Of a stretch of 64,000 bases of DNA, positions 9,838 to 17,520 are shown in pieces. The notes under the pieces are model-generated. The model was not told the origin of the DNA. It saw only the letters and a program-made list of their open reading frames with translations, and ran no database searches. How positions within the stretch are numbered: the stretch's first letter is position 1; each line of letters starts with the position of its first letter. The stretch covers positions 124,001 through 188,000 of the forward strand of contig NZ_QXQA01000001.1 in the NCBI RefSeq assembly GCF_003583765.1, given 5' to 3'. The translations under genes and the position numbers were made by a program. Source of the DNA: Paenibacillus nanensis. Its GTDB lineage: Bacteria; Bacillota; Bacilli; Paenibacillales; Paenibacillaceae.

Positions 9838-11404
9838 TCAATTTCAGGCGGATATCGTCATTATCGGGGGCGGCGTAGGCGGCTGCGCGGCGGCGCTTGC
9901 GGCGTCGAAAGCGGGGAAAACGGTCATCATGACGGAGGAATCGGACTGGATCGGCGGACAACTGACGAATCAGGCCGTGCCTCCGGACGAGCATCCGTGG
10001 ATCGAGCAGTTCGGCTGCACGGCGGCATATCGGGAATTCCGGACGAGAGTCAGAGATTATTATAAAAGAAACTTCAAGCTGCAGCCTTCGGCTCAGGCGG
10101 CGGTTCAGTTCAACCCGGGGAACGCGATCGTCAGCTCCATCGCGCATGAGCCGAGGAGCGCTCTCGCGGTGCTCCGCGATATGCTGGCTCCCTACGTTCA
10201 TCGGGGCTCGCTGCTTGTGATGGAAAATATGAAGCCGGTTAAGGCGGAAACGGACGGAGACCAGGTGCGAGCGGTGCATGTGCGCCATGCATGGACGGGC
10301 GACACGGCCGTATTGACGGGCGCTTATTTTCTCGATGCGACGGAGGAGGGCGACTTGCTGCCGCTGACCGGAACGGAATACGTGACCGGCGCCGAATCGA
10401 AGCGGGATACGGGGGAGCCCCACGCGCTGGACGGCGAAGCGGATCCGGCGGATATGCAGGCGATCACGTGGTGCTTCGCGATGGACCATATTGAAGGCGA
10501 GGACTTTACGATCGCGAAGCCGGCGCAATACGACTTCTGGCGGAGCTATCAAGCCGGCTTCTGGCCGGATAAGCAGCTCAGCTGGATGGGGCTTGTTCCC
10601 CATACGCTCGAGCCGATCCGCTACAGCCTCTTCCCGGACGGCAAGTCGTTCTCGTTATGGAAGTACCGCCGGGTGATCGACCGCGCGCAGTTCGAGGAAG
10701 GCGCGTTCCAGAGCGATATGACGCTCGTCAACTGGCCGCAGAACGACTATTGGCTGGGGCCGGTCATCGACGTCGAGGAAGCGGAGCGGCGGAAGCATAT
10801 GGAGGGCGCCCGTCAGCTGAGCTTGTCGCTCATGTACTGGATGCAGACGGAAGCGCCGCGGCCGGACGGCAAAGCCGGATATCCGGGCTTGCGGCTGCGC
10901 GGCGATGTGACCGGCACGCTGGACGGCCTGGCCAAACGTCCCTATATCCGGGAGTCTAGACGGATTAAGGCGGAGACGACCATCGTCGAGCAGCATGTCA
11001 GTCCGCTATGCCGCCCGGACGGCCAGGCGATGGACTATCACGATTCCGTAGGCGTCGGCGGGTATCGGATCGACCTGCATCCGAGCACCGCGCTCCGCAC
11101 CTACATCGATATTTCGAGCCTGCCGTTCCAGATTCCGCTCGGAAGCCTCATTCCCGTACGGATGAACAACTTGATCGCAGCCGGCAAAAACATCGGCACG
11201 ACGCATTTGACGAACGGCTGCTACAGACTTCATCCGGTCGAATGGAATATCGGGGAAGCGGCCGGCTATTTGGCGGCTTACTGCGTGGAGCATAAGCTGG
11301 AGCCGCGCGCCGTCCGGGGGGATGAAGCCGCATTGGCCGGCTATCAAGGCTGGCTGCGTGACGCAGGCGTCGAGATGAAGTGGCCGGCATTGCGCGCACT
11401 TTAA
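9830..11404 (+). CDS. FAD-dependent oxidoreductase (FAD_oxidored family)
   Basis: Flavoprotein of 524 residues. The N-terminal dinucleotide fold DIVIIGGGVGGCAAALAASKAGK is split here as VIIGGGVGGCAAALAASKAG, followed by E for the ribose (MTEESDWIGGQ). The C-terminal FAD closure is RMNNLIAAGKNIGTTHLTNG, typical of the PF12831 group found in carbohydrate operons. It overlaps the GH3 stop by 8 bases; ATG 9830 has GGGAGAG 9 bases upstream. The substrate is unknown. The neighbours (GH3, NanE, ROK) suggest oxidation or anomer/epimer chemistry on an amino sugar or glycoside, like the oxidation-elimination glycoside-cleaving systems, but this is inference. Confidence 0.8.
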   Translation: MHNQFQADIVIIGGGVGGCAAALAASKAGKTVIMTEESDWIGGQLTNQAVPPDEHPWIEQFGCTAAYREFRTRVRDYYKRNFKLQPSAQAAVQFNPGNAIVSSIAHEPRSALAVLRDMLAPYVHRGSLLVMENMKPVKAETDGDQVRAVHVRHAWTGDTAVLTGAYFLDATEEGDLLPLTGTEYVTGAESKRDTGEPHALDGEADPADMQAITWCFAMDHIEGEDFTIAKPAQYDFWRSYQAGFWPDKQLSWMGLVPHTLEPIRYSLFPDGKSFSLWKYRRVIDRAQFEEGAFQSDMTLVNWPQNDYWLGPVIDVEEAERRKHMEGARQLSLSLMYWMQTEAPRPDGKAGYPGLRLRGDVTGTLDGLAKRPYIRESRRIKAETTIVEQHVSPLCRPDGQAMDYHDSVGVGGYRIDLHPSTALRTYIDISSLPFQIPLGSLIPVRMNNLIAAGKNIGTTHLTNGCYRLHPVEWNIGEAAGYLAAYCVEHKLEPRAVRGDEAALAGYQGWLRDAGVEMKWPALRAL

Positions 11405-11422
11405 TAGAAAGAAGGAATAGCG

Positions 11423-12109
11423 ATGACGACGTCTATCATTGCCGCGGGAAGTCTGGTCGTATCGTGCCAGGCGCTGCCGCATGAGCCGCTGCACGGCTCT
11501 CATCATATGGCGGCGATGGCCCGCGCCGCCGCGGAAGGAGGAGCGGGAGGCATCCGCTCGAACAGCCCGGAGGATATACAGGCGATTAGGAAAGCGGTCG
11601 GCTTGCCGATTATCGGGTTATGGAAAAGAGATTATCCGGGCTTTGACGTATATATTACGCCAACGGTGGAGGATGCGGCCGCCGTTCATGAAGCCGGCGC
11701 GCACATTGTCGCGATCGACGCAACGGACCGGCCCCGGCCGGACGGCCTTGAGTTAGGCGAAACGATCGCCCGGCTGAAGCGCAAGGGCATCGCCATCATG
11801 GCGGATATTTCGACATTCGAGGAAGGCGTGCGGGCAGCGGAGCTCGGAGCGGACTATGTATCCACGACGCTGGCCGGCTATACGCCCTACAGCCAGGGAC
11901 CGCTTCCGCGCCTCGAGCTTGTGAGCCGGTTAGCGGAACGTCTCGCCGTTCCGGTCGTAGCGGAGGGCGGGATCGGCAGGCCGGAGCAGGCGGCGATGGC
12001 GCTTGAGCGCGGCGCGCATTTCGTGGTGGTCGGATCGGCCATTACGCGGCCGCAGCTGATTACGGCGGATTATGTGGCGGCGATGAAGACCGCGGAAGGG
12101 CGTTCTTGA
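11423..12109 (+). CDS. nanE: N-acetylmannosamine-6-phosphate 2-epimerase
   Basis: TIM-barrel enzyme of 228 residues, normal for NanE, which converts ManNAc-6-phosphate into GlcNAc-6-phosphate in the cytoplasm. Family marks are GGAGGIRSNSPEDIQAIRK, PIIGLWKRDYPG, the AGAHIVAIDATDRPRP segment, MADISTFEEG, and the phosphate-binding VVAEGGIGRPEQA and VVGSAITRP loops. GAAGGAA precedes the ATG. It overlaps the ROK kinase gene, which probably makes its substrate. No sialate lyase (NanA) is present here, so the ManNAc may come from another donor. Confidence 0.92.
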   Translation: MTTSIIAAGSLVVSCQALPHEPLHGSHHMAAMARAAAEGGAGGIRSNSPEDIQAIRKAVGLPIIGLWKRDYPGFDVYITPTVEDAAAVHEAGAHIVAIDATDRPRPDGLELGETIARLKRKGIAIMADISTFEEGVRAAELGADYVSTTLAGYTPYSQGPLPRLELVSRLAERLAVPVVAEGGIGRPEQAAMALERGAHFVVVGSAITRPQLITADYVAAMKTAEGRS

Positions 12110-13038
12110 CGATGGCGCAGTTTACATCCGCCGGCTTCTTCCTTGGCATTGATATCGGCGGGACGGGCATGAAGGCGGGTCTTGTAACGCCGGATGGCTC
12201 CATCGCGCGGGAGCTCGCCGTGCGGACGCCGGTTGAGGAAGGCGGAGCCGGCATCATGCGCGAGATGTATAAGCTTGCAGACGCGCTTCTAGCGGAGGCC
12301 GGCGAGCCGGTGCATGCCATCGGAGTCGGTTCCGCCGGCATTATCGAGCCGGTATCGGGCCGCGTCACCTACGCGACGGACAATTTGCCCGGCTGGACCG
12401 GCACTCCGCTCGCCGAATTGTTGGCCGGGCACACCGGCCTGCCGGTGCGCGCGGACAACGATGTGAACGCGGCGGCGCTTGGCGAGGCGTGGGTCGGCGC
12501 CGCGAAGGGCTGCGCCTCCTTCGCTCTCGCCGCCGTCGGAACGGGAATCGGCGGCGCGCTTGTCAGCGGCGGCCGGCTCGTGCACGGCCATCTCGGAAGA
12601 AGCGGAGAGATCGGGCATCTGATTCTGAAGCAGGACGGCTTGCCATGCAACTGCGGCCAGCGCGGCTGCCTGGAGCAATACGCTTCCGGCAGCGCCCTGA
12701 ATCGAGTCGCCCGCGGCATCGACCCCGGCTGGGACAGCCGCGAGCTGCTGCGGCGGACGGAAGCGGGGGACAGCCGAGCCGCACAAGCGGTCGACGGCTT
12801 CGCGCGCGATCTCGCGGCGGGGCTTATCTCGCTGTACCATGTATGCGGACCGGAGGCGATCGTCATCGGCGGCGGCTTGATCGAGACGCCCGAAGCATGG
12901 TGGCATCGTCTGGAGCAGGCCGTCGCGGAGGCGACGCCGATGCCCGTCCGGCTTGAGAAAGCGGCGCTCGGCAACAAAGCCGGGATCATCGGCGCAGCCT
13001 ATTTGGCTGTATCGGCGGCTCATTCCGCAAATCCTTAA
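12106..13038 (+). CDS. ROK-family sugar kinase (probable N-acetylmannosamine kinase)
   Basis: ROK kinase of about 310 residues. It has the phosphate loop GIDIGGTGMKAG, the catalytic Asp in VRADNDVNAAALGE, the ROK signature region from LGRSGEIGHLIL, and the zinc site CNCGQRGCLEQ. Coupling with NanE makes ManNAc the likely substrate, though GlcNAc or glucose cannot be excluded from sequence. The best-spaced start is TTG 12106 (GGAAGGG 5 bases upstream), overlapping the NanE stop; ATG 12112 in the same frame is the alternative. The gene closes the operon and is followed by a terminator. Confidence 0.88.
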   Translation: MTMAQFTSAGFFLGIDIGGTGMKAGLVTPDGSIARELAVRTPVEEGGAGIMREMYKLADALLAEAGEPVHAIGVGSAGIIEPVSGRVTYATDNLPGWTGTPLAELLAGHTGLPVRADNDVNAAALGEAWVGAAKGCASFALAAVGTGIGGALVSGGRLVHGHLGRSGEIGHLILKQDGLPCNCGQRGCLEQYASGSALNRVARGIDPGWDSRELLRRTEAGDSRAAQAVDGFARDLAAGLISLYHVCGPEAIVIGGGLIETPEAWWHRLEQAVAEATPMPVRLEKAALGNKAGIIGAAYLAVSAAHSANP

Positions 13039-13063
13039 TGGGGTTAACATATTGATACAGGAT

Positions 13064-13099
13064 AAACCGGAGGCTCTCCCCAGCAGCCTCCGGTTTTTT
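13064..13099 (+). terminator. Rho-independent terminator
   Basis: Twelve-pair stem, 13064-13075 with 13085-13096 (AAACCGGAGGCT / AGCCTCCGGTTT), 9-base loop and a run of six T, after the ROK kinase gene. Confidence 0.9.
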
Positions 13100-13129
13100 C
13101 GCGTCCTCCCGCTTGTATTCACAAATCAT

Positions 13130-13163
13130 ATATATCATGATATATTAGTATATAACTAGATAT
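13130..13163. promoter_or_regulatory. AT-rich palindromic operator region upstream of the GntR/LacI-type regulator
   Basis: A perfect 16-base palindrome ATATATCATGATATAT (13130-13145) is followed by TAGTATATAACTA (arms TAGT/ACTA) and the 12-mer ATAACTAGATAT (13152-13163). The 12-mer recurs at 16062-16073 upstream of the mannan operon. The position just before the regulator gene suggests autoregulation. The assignment to this regulator is inferred. Confidence 0.5.
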
Positions 13164-13189
13164 GGCTATTGGATGAGGGGGATTGCCGG

Positions 13190-14365
13190 ATGCCGAACGA
13201 TCAGGCGTCAAAGCCGATGTACGAGCAAATATTCGAAACGCTGCGCGACCGGATTAGGGAGGGCAAATACGCGGTGGGGGACCGTGTCCCGTCGGAGAAG
13301 GAGCTCGGCGACGAGTTTCAAGTGAGCCGGATTACGAGCAAGAAGGCGCTGGAGCTGCTGGCGATGGACGGGTATATCGTCCGGCAGCCGGGCAGAGGCT
13401 CATTCGTAGCGGATTTTGGCCGCTCCCATACGCCGCTTCAAGGCTCGGCGGCGATACCGTCCAAGCAGCGCCGGACGGGCGGCAGGCGTCTCATCGGACT
13501 AATTATGACGGATTTCGGCGACGCGTACGGCAACGGGTTGGTCTACGGGATGGAGCAGGCGTCGCGCGATCATGATTCCTATCTCGTCCTGCGCCGGTCG
13601 TTCGGCATTCCCGCGAACGAAGAAGAAGCGATTAAGGGTCTGCTGGAGCTTGGCGTGGACGGGCTTATCATTTTGCCGGCGCAGGGGGAATATTTCAACT
13701 CCGAAATATTGAAGCTGGTTATCGGCCAGTTTCCGTTCGTGCTTGTGGACCGGCATCTGAAGGGCTTGTCCGCAGGCTCCATCAGCACGGATAACGTGAC
13801 CGGCGCGGTGAAGGGGACGAATTACCTGTTCGAGCTCGGCCACCGGCATATCGCGTTTCTTACGCCCCCGCCGATGGACACGACCGCGATCGAGGACCGG
13901 ATCGAAGGCTTCATCCAAGCGCATGCGGAACGGGGCGTCGTCGTGGACCGCGATATATGGATCCAAGACATTACATCCACGCTGCCTACCGCTTACGTCG
14001 AGGAGAACAAGCGGAAGGACATCGAGAAGATCAAGGCTCATCTGGTCAAGCATCCGCATATTACGGCGCTGTTCGCGACCGAATACAATATCGCCTTGCT
14101 GGCGTCGGAAGCGGCGAAGGAGCTTGGACTTGCCGTGCCGGACGATCTGTCGATCATCTGCTTCGACAGCCCGTACCGCAATGGCGTCCAGCCTTACACG
14201 CATCTAAGGCAGAATGAAGAAGAGATGGGGCGGCTCGCATTCGAGCATGTGCTCAGGCTTCGGGAGGGCGAGCAGCTTCCGAACCGCGTCTTATTGGATG
14301 CCGAGCTGATTGTCGGCAGCTCGACGGGGCCGGTTAAGCCGCGAGTTTCGGAACGCGGGTATTAA
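13190..14365 (+). CDS. GntR-LacI chimeric transcriptional regulator (AraR-like)
   Basis: Regulator of 391 residues. The N-terminal 70 form a GntR winged helix (MYEQIFETLRDRIREGKYAVG, PSEKELGDEFQVSRITSKKALELL, GYIVRQPGRGSFV) joined to a LacI/periplasmic-binding-like sugar-sensing domain (LIGLIMTDFGDAYG, FVLVDRHLKGLSAGSISTDN, GHRHIAFLTPP, DDLSIICFDSP). This is the architecture of AraR. ATG 13190 was chosen because GAGGGGGAT lies 7 bases before it. It sits between two carbohydrate operons and a shared operator-like 12-mer links it to the mannan operon; the inducer is unknown. Confidence 0.88.
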   Translation: MPNDQASKPMYEQIFETLRDRIREGKYAVGDRVPSEKELGDEFQVSRITSKKALELLAMDGYIVRQPGRGSFVADFGRSHTPLQGSAAIPSKQRRTGGRRLIGLIMTDFGDAYGNGLVYGMEQASRDHDSYLVLRRSFGIPANEEEAIKGLLELGVDGLIILPAQGEYFNSEILKLVIGQFPFVLVDRHLKGLSAGSISTDNVTGAVKGTNYLFELGHRHIAFLTPPPMDTTAIEDRIEGFIQAHAERGVVVDRDIWIQDITSTLPTAYVEENKRKDIEKIKAHLVKHPHITALFATEYNIALLASEAAKELGLAVPDDLSIICFDSPYRNGVQPYTHLRQNEEEMGRLAFEHVLRLREGEQLPNRVLLDAELIVGSSTGPVKPRVSERGY

Positions 14366-14379
14366 ACGGACAACCCAAA

Positions 14380-14415
14380 ATCGGCCTAAGAACGTTCCAA
14401 AGTTCTTAGGCCGAT
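14380..14415. terminator. Bidirectional terminator hairpin between convergent genes
   Basis: A 14-pair stem (14380-14393 with 14402-14415, ATCGGCCTAAGAAC / GTTCTTAGGCCGAT). On the minus strand it is followed by TTTT, on the plus strand by GCGGTTT, so it fits the minus-strand SRPBCC gene best and may stop both. Confidence 0.8.
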
Positions 14416-14442
14416 GCGGTTTAAGCGGCATGCTGCCTGCAG

Positions 14443-15357
14443 TTACTTAACATGCTGTCCTTCTAACACGGCCTGAAGACGGTCCAGATTCTGCTCGTTG
14501 CTGTCCGGGCAAAATGATTTGACTTGCTCGAATACGTTCTCGTCTTTGAACTGTTGACGGAATGTCAAACGCGTCTGACCAGCTTGTTCCGTAAATGTCG
14601 CCGTCAGCCGGAATTCGGGAGCGCCTTGATGCTCCAGTACGATCCGTTTCCCCGGCTCAATCTCGATAAACTTGTTTTCGTTCGGATAATCCTTGCCGTC
14701 CGGTCCGTAAAAGGTAAAGCGCCAGAAGCCGCCTTCGCGGAAGTCGAATTCGTGGAACGTGCTCGTGAAGCCATTTGGCCCCCACCACTGGGTTAGAAGC
14801 TCCGGCTGCGCCCATGCACTGTAAACCGCTTCCTTCGGGAAATCATACAAACGCATATGGACAAACTCTAATTCGCCGGGAGCTGGATCGGCATCGTCCT
14901 CAGCCGCAGCGCTCTCATGGCTCTGAGCAAGCGAATTGCCCAATAGCTCCAGCAGCTCTCTCGATCCGTGCTCCCGATTCTCCACGGCGTCCAGCCCGTC
15001 GAAGAAGGTGCCTTGCTCCGTAAAGGTCAGCTTTGTGCCGCCATCCGCGTCTGAAAGCTCAATCGTCGTTATCGACACCGAGAACCGAACGCCATTAAAG
15101 TCCATCACGTACGTATACACAATCCGCTCGAGCGGAACAATCTCTTGATAAGTCGCGTCGAACGTGTACAATCCGCCGTCCGGCGCTTCGCCGCTGCTGA
15201 ACTCCCGTCCGCCTACCCGAAAGTCGAACACTTCTGGCTTCGTGAACCAGCGCGCTTTGGCTTCAGCGTCAGCCATTGCATGGTATACCTGCTCCCTGGA
15301 TGCCGGATACGTTTTATCAATGACGAATGTTCCATGACTTACAAATTTTTCTTTCAT
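14443..15357 (-). CDS. Tandem SRPBCC (AHSA1-like) domain protein
   Basis: Cytoplasmic protein of 304 residues made of two consecutive SRPBCC/AHSA1 hydrophobic-pocket domains. The first (about 1-150) has the family pattern ARWFTKPEVFDFRVGGREF, the second (about 160-300) TQWWGPNGFTSTFHEFDFREGG and RLTFRQQFKDENVFEQVK. Single-domain relatives are about 150 residues, so this is a fusion of two. ATG 15357 has AAGGAGG 8 bases upstream; an in-frame extension into the MerR gene was rejected. It starts 4 bases after the MerR stop and is surely co-transcribed with it. The ligand is unknown. Confidence 0.85.
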   Translation of the reverse strand: MKEKFVSHGTFVIDKTYPASREQVYHAMADAEAKARWFTKPEVFDFRVGGREFSSGEAPDGGLYTFDATYQEIVPLERIVYTYVMDFNGVRFSVSITTIELSDADGGTKLTFTEQGTFFDGLDAVENREHGSRELLELLGNSLAQSHESAAAEDDADPAPGELEFVHMRLYDFPKEAVYSAWAQPELLTQWWGPNGFTSTFHEFDFREGGFWRFTFYGPDGKDYPNENKFIEIEPGKRIVLEHQGAPEFRLTATFTEQAGQTRLTFRQQFKDENVFEQVKSFCPDSNEQNLDRLQAVLEGQHVK

Positions 15358-15361
15358 GATC

Positions 15362-15877
15362 TTAATCCTCCTTGTTTTCTTCTTTTTTATTGTTTGTTTT
15401 GTCATCTCCACCCGCTAAGAACATCCCCAGCAGGCCAAAACGTTGCTCCCAGCTTTGTTGACGATTCAGAATAGGCTTCTCGTAGTCATTCTTCATCGCT
15501 TGCAGCAGCGTGGTGAAATCGTCTACCGTCACCTGCTCCTTACCTTTCATCAGCTTAGACACGTGCCTCAATTGATCCAGCAGCCTCTGCTGCCGCCGTA
15601 TTTGCTCTTGCGCACGCTCGATCTGCAAATTGACGACCTCGAGAGGGTCTATCCCGCGGCCCGTCAGCGCCGCTTTCACTTCGTCGAGCGACAGGCCTAA
15701 CTCTTTCAGCGACACAATTCGATAGAGCCGCGATAAATCCTCGTCATCGTAGAGCCGATGTCCCGATTCCGTGGCAGCCGAAGGCGAGAGCAGGCCAATC
15801 TGGTCGTAGAAGCGCAGCGTACGCACGGTTAGCCCTGTCAGCTTGGCTAAATCTCCGACCTTCCAATAGGTTTTCAT
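15362..15877 (-). CDS. MerR-family transcriptional regulator
   Basis: Regulator of 171 residues. The N-terminal MerR winged helix reads YWKVGDLAKLTGLTVRTLRFYDQIGLL, then ESGHRLYDDEDLSRLYRI, followed by a coiled-coil dimerisation helix (about 85-125) and a charged, lysine-rich tail that does not resemble a metal or drug-binding domain (no Cys cluster). AAAGGAG precedes the ATG. The promoter upstream has the 19-base spacer and internal dyad expected for MerR control, so it should regulate itself and the SRPBCC gene. The effector is unknown. Confidence 0.9.
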   Translation of the reverse strand: MKTYWKVGDLAKLTGLTVRTLRFYDQIGLLSPSAATESGHRLYDDEDLSRLYRIVSLKELGLSLDEVKAALTGRGIDPLEVVNLQIERAQEQIRRQQRLLDQLRHVSKLMKGKEQVTVDDFTTLLQAMKNDYEKPILNRQQSWEQRFGLLGMFLAGGDDKTNNKKEENKED

Positions 15878-15922
15878 TGATCATCTCCTTTCTATTTCGC
15901 TAGCTCGATCACCGGTAGCCTC

Positions 15923-15953
15923 ATTATAAAAGCTTACGTTACGTAAGGTGCAA
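15923..15953 (-). promoter_or_regulatory. MerR-type promoter with 19-bp spacer and dyad operator
   Basis: On the minus strand, -35 TTGCAC (15948-15953) and -10 TATAAT (15923-15928) are 19 bases apart. The spacer contains a perfect 7-1-7 inverted repeat CTTACGT/ACGTAAG (15933-15947). The long spacer with an operator inside it is the hallmark of MerR-activated promoters. Confidence 0.88.
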
Positions 15954-16103
15954 GCGATTTTGTTCAATTTTTTAAAAAAGTTTTTTTCTGGGCCGACTTA
16001 CGGAGACGCAGGAGCTGGATGGGTATAAACGAAATTTGTCGCATAATGTTATACCAATTAAATAACTAGATATATTGGCATGTTTAAATATTACATTTTT
16101 ATA

Positions 16104-16132
16104 TTGACATATTATGTTACCCTCCCTATAAT
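16104..16132 (+). promoter_or_regulatory. Consensus sigma-A promoter of the mannan operon
   Basis: TTGACA (16104-16109), 17-base spacer, TATAAT (16127-16132): a perfect consensus. A dyad TGACATA/TATGTTA overlaps the -35 box and the 12-mer shared with 13152 lies 30 bases upstream at 16062-16073, so the promoter is probably held in check by a repressor. Confidence 0.88.
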
Positions 16133-16138
16133 CGGAAA

Positions 16139-16152
16139 TGTAAGCGGTTCAT
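16139..16152 (+). promoter_or_regulatory. Candidate cre (CcpA) site
   Basis: TGTAAGCGGTTCAT matches the catabolite-response consensus at 12 of 14 positions and sits 7 bases after the -10 box, where CcpA would block transcription when a preferred sugar is present. Confidence 0.6.
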
Positions 16153-16200
16153 TAAGCGGATATCAGCCGGTTGGAGAAGATTAAAGGGGGAGGTAACGAT

Positions 16201-17499
16201 TTGAACCAGACGTCACCGCAAACGCCATTTTCCATTCAATCCATCTTGAATAAGGTGACCGGGCAGTGGGGGCACGGCAGCAAACTCGGAAATATGTTCG
16301 AAAAATGTTATATCAATACGCTACAGACCACGATCAGAAGAAAAGGGGACGGCACAACCTTCGTCATTACGGGGGATATACCCGCGATGTGGCTTCGCGA
16401 TTCGGCGGCGCAGGTGAGGCCGTACCTCATTCCGGCAGCCGGCGATCATGTCTTGGCGGACATGATCGCCGGGGTGGTGCAGCGTCAGCTCGAATGTATT
16501 TTGATCGATCCGTACGCAAACGCTTTCAATGAAGCGCCTACCGGAGACGGGCATCACGGCGATCTGACGGAGATGAACCCGTGGCTGTGGGAGCGGAAGT
16601 ACGAGGTCGATTCGTTATGCTACCCGATCCAGCTCAGTTATCTGCTCTGGCGGAATACCGGAAGAACGAGCCATTTCAACGCGACGTTCCGCGAGGCGGC
16701 CGGCGAGATATTGAAGCTATGGCGCACGGAGCAGCACCACGAGACGCAATCTCCGTATACGTTCGAAAGGCTGAATTGCCCGCCGACGGATACGCTGACG
16801 CGCGAGGGGAGAGGCAGTCTGACCGCCTATACCGGCATGACATGGTCGGGCTTCCGGCCAAGCGACGACGCTTGTACGTACGGCTACTTGATACCGTCCA
16901 ATATGTTTGCCGTTGTCGTGCTTGGCTATCTCGTGCAGATCGCGAACAAGGTGCTGCTTGATAAGGAGCTCGCGGCCGAAGCCGAGGCGCTTCGGAACGA
17001 AATCGAGCAGGGCATCGAGCGGTACGGGATCGTCGAGCATCCGAAGTACGGGCGAATCTACGCCTATGAGACCGACGGCCTCGGCGGCTATAACCTGATG
17101 GACGACGCGAACGTGCCGAGCCTGCTGGCCATTCCTTATTTCGGCTACCGGAGCGCGGATGATCCGGTGTATCGGAATACGAGGCGCTTTATATTGAGCG
17201 AAGACAATCCTTATTTTTACCGGGGAAAAGCAGCGGAAGGAATCGGGAGTCCGCACACGCCGGAACGTTACGTCTGGCCGATCGCTCTTGCCATGCAGGG
17301 ACTCACGACCGGCGACCGGAGCGAGAAGGCGCGTATGCTGGAGCTGCTGTCCCGAACGGATGCGGATACGGGCTTCATGCACGAAGGATTTTCCGTTGAC
17401 GACCCCAGCCAATATACAAGGCCTTGGTTCTCGTGGGCCAACATGATGTTCAGCGAGCTGGCGATGGAATATTGCGGCATTCAAGTTTCCAAGAGCTAA
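16201..17499 (+). CDS. GH125 exo-alpha-1,6-mannosidase
   Basis: Glycoside hydrolase family 125 enzyme of 432 residues, which trims non-reducing alpha-1,6-linked mannose. Family marks include [18 protein letters not shown] near the N-terminus, the [13 protein letters not shown] segment ([20 protein letters not shown]), [15 protein letters not shown], and the C-terminal [20 protein letters not shown] with the likely catalytic acid/base residues. No signal peptide is present, so it acts inside the cell on imported oligosaccharides. TTG 16201 was chosen because AGGGGGAGGT lies 7 bases upstream; the in-frame TTG at 16171 lacks a ribosome site. First gene of the mannan operon. Confidence 0.92.
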   Translation: MNQTSPQTPFSIQSILNKVTGQWGHGSKLGNMFEKCYINTLQTTIRRKGDGTTFVITGDIPAMWLRDSAAQVRPYLIPAAGDHVLADMIAGVVQRQLECILIDPYANAFNEAPTGDGHHGDLTEMNPWLWERKYEVDSLCYPIQLSYLLWRNTGRTSHFNATFREAAGEILKLWRTEQHHETQSPYTFERLNCPPTDTLTREGRGSLTAYTGMTWSGFRPSDDACTYGYLIPSNMFAVVVLGYLVQIANKVLLDKELAAEAEALRNEIEQGIERYGIVEHPKYGRIYAYETDGLGGYNLMDDANVPSLLAIPYFGYRSADDPVYRNTRRFILSEDNPYFYRGKAAEGIGSPHTPERYVWPIALAMQGLTTGDRSEKARMLELLSRTDADTGFMHEGFSVDDPSQYTRPWFSWANMMFSELAMEYCGIQVSKS

Positions 17500-17520
17500 A
17501 CGAAAAGGGAGGCAAGTCGA

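Noticed and set aside
16081..16095. TGTTTAAATATTACA as a GlnR/TnrA box before the mannan operon
   Set aside because: Spacing and the first half (TGTTT instead of TGTNA) do not fit the consensus.
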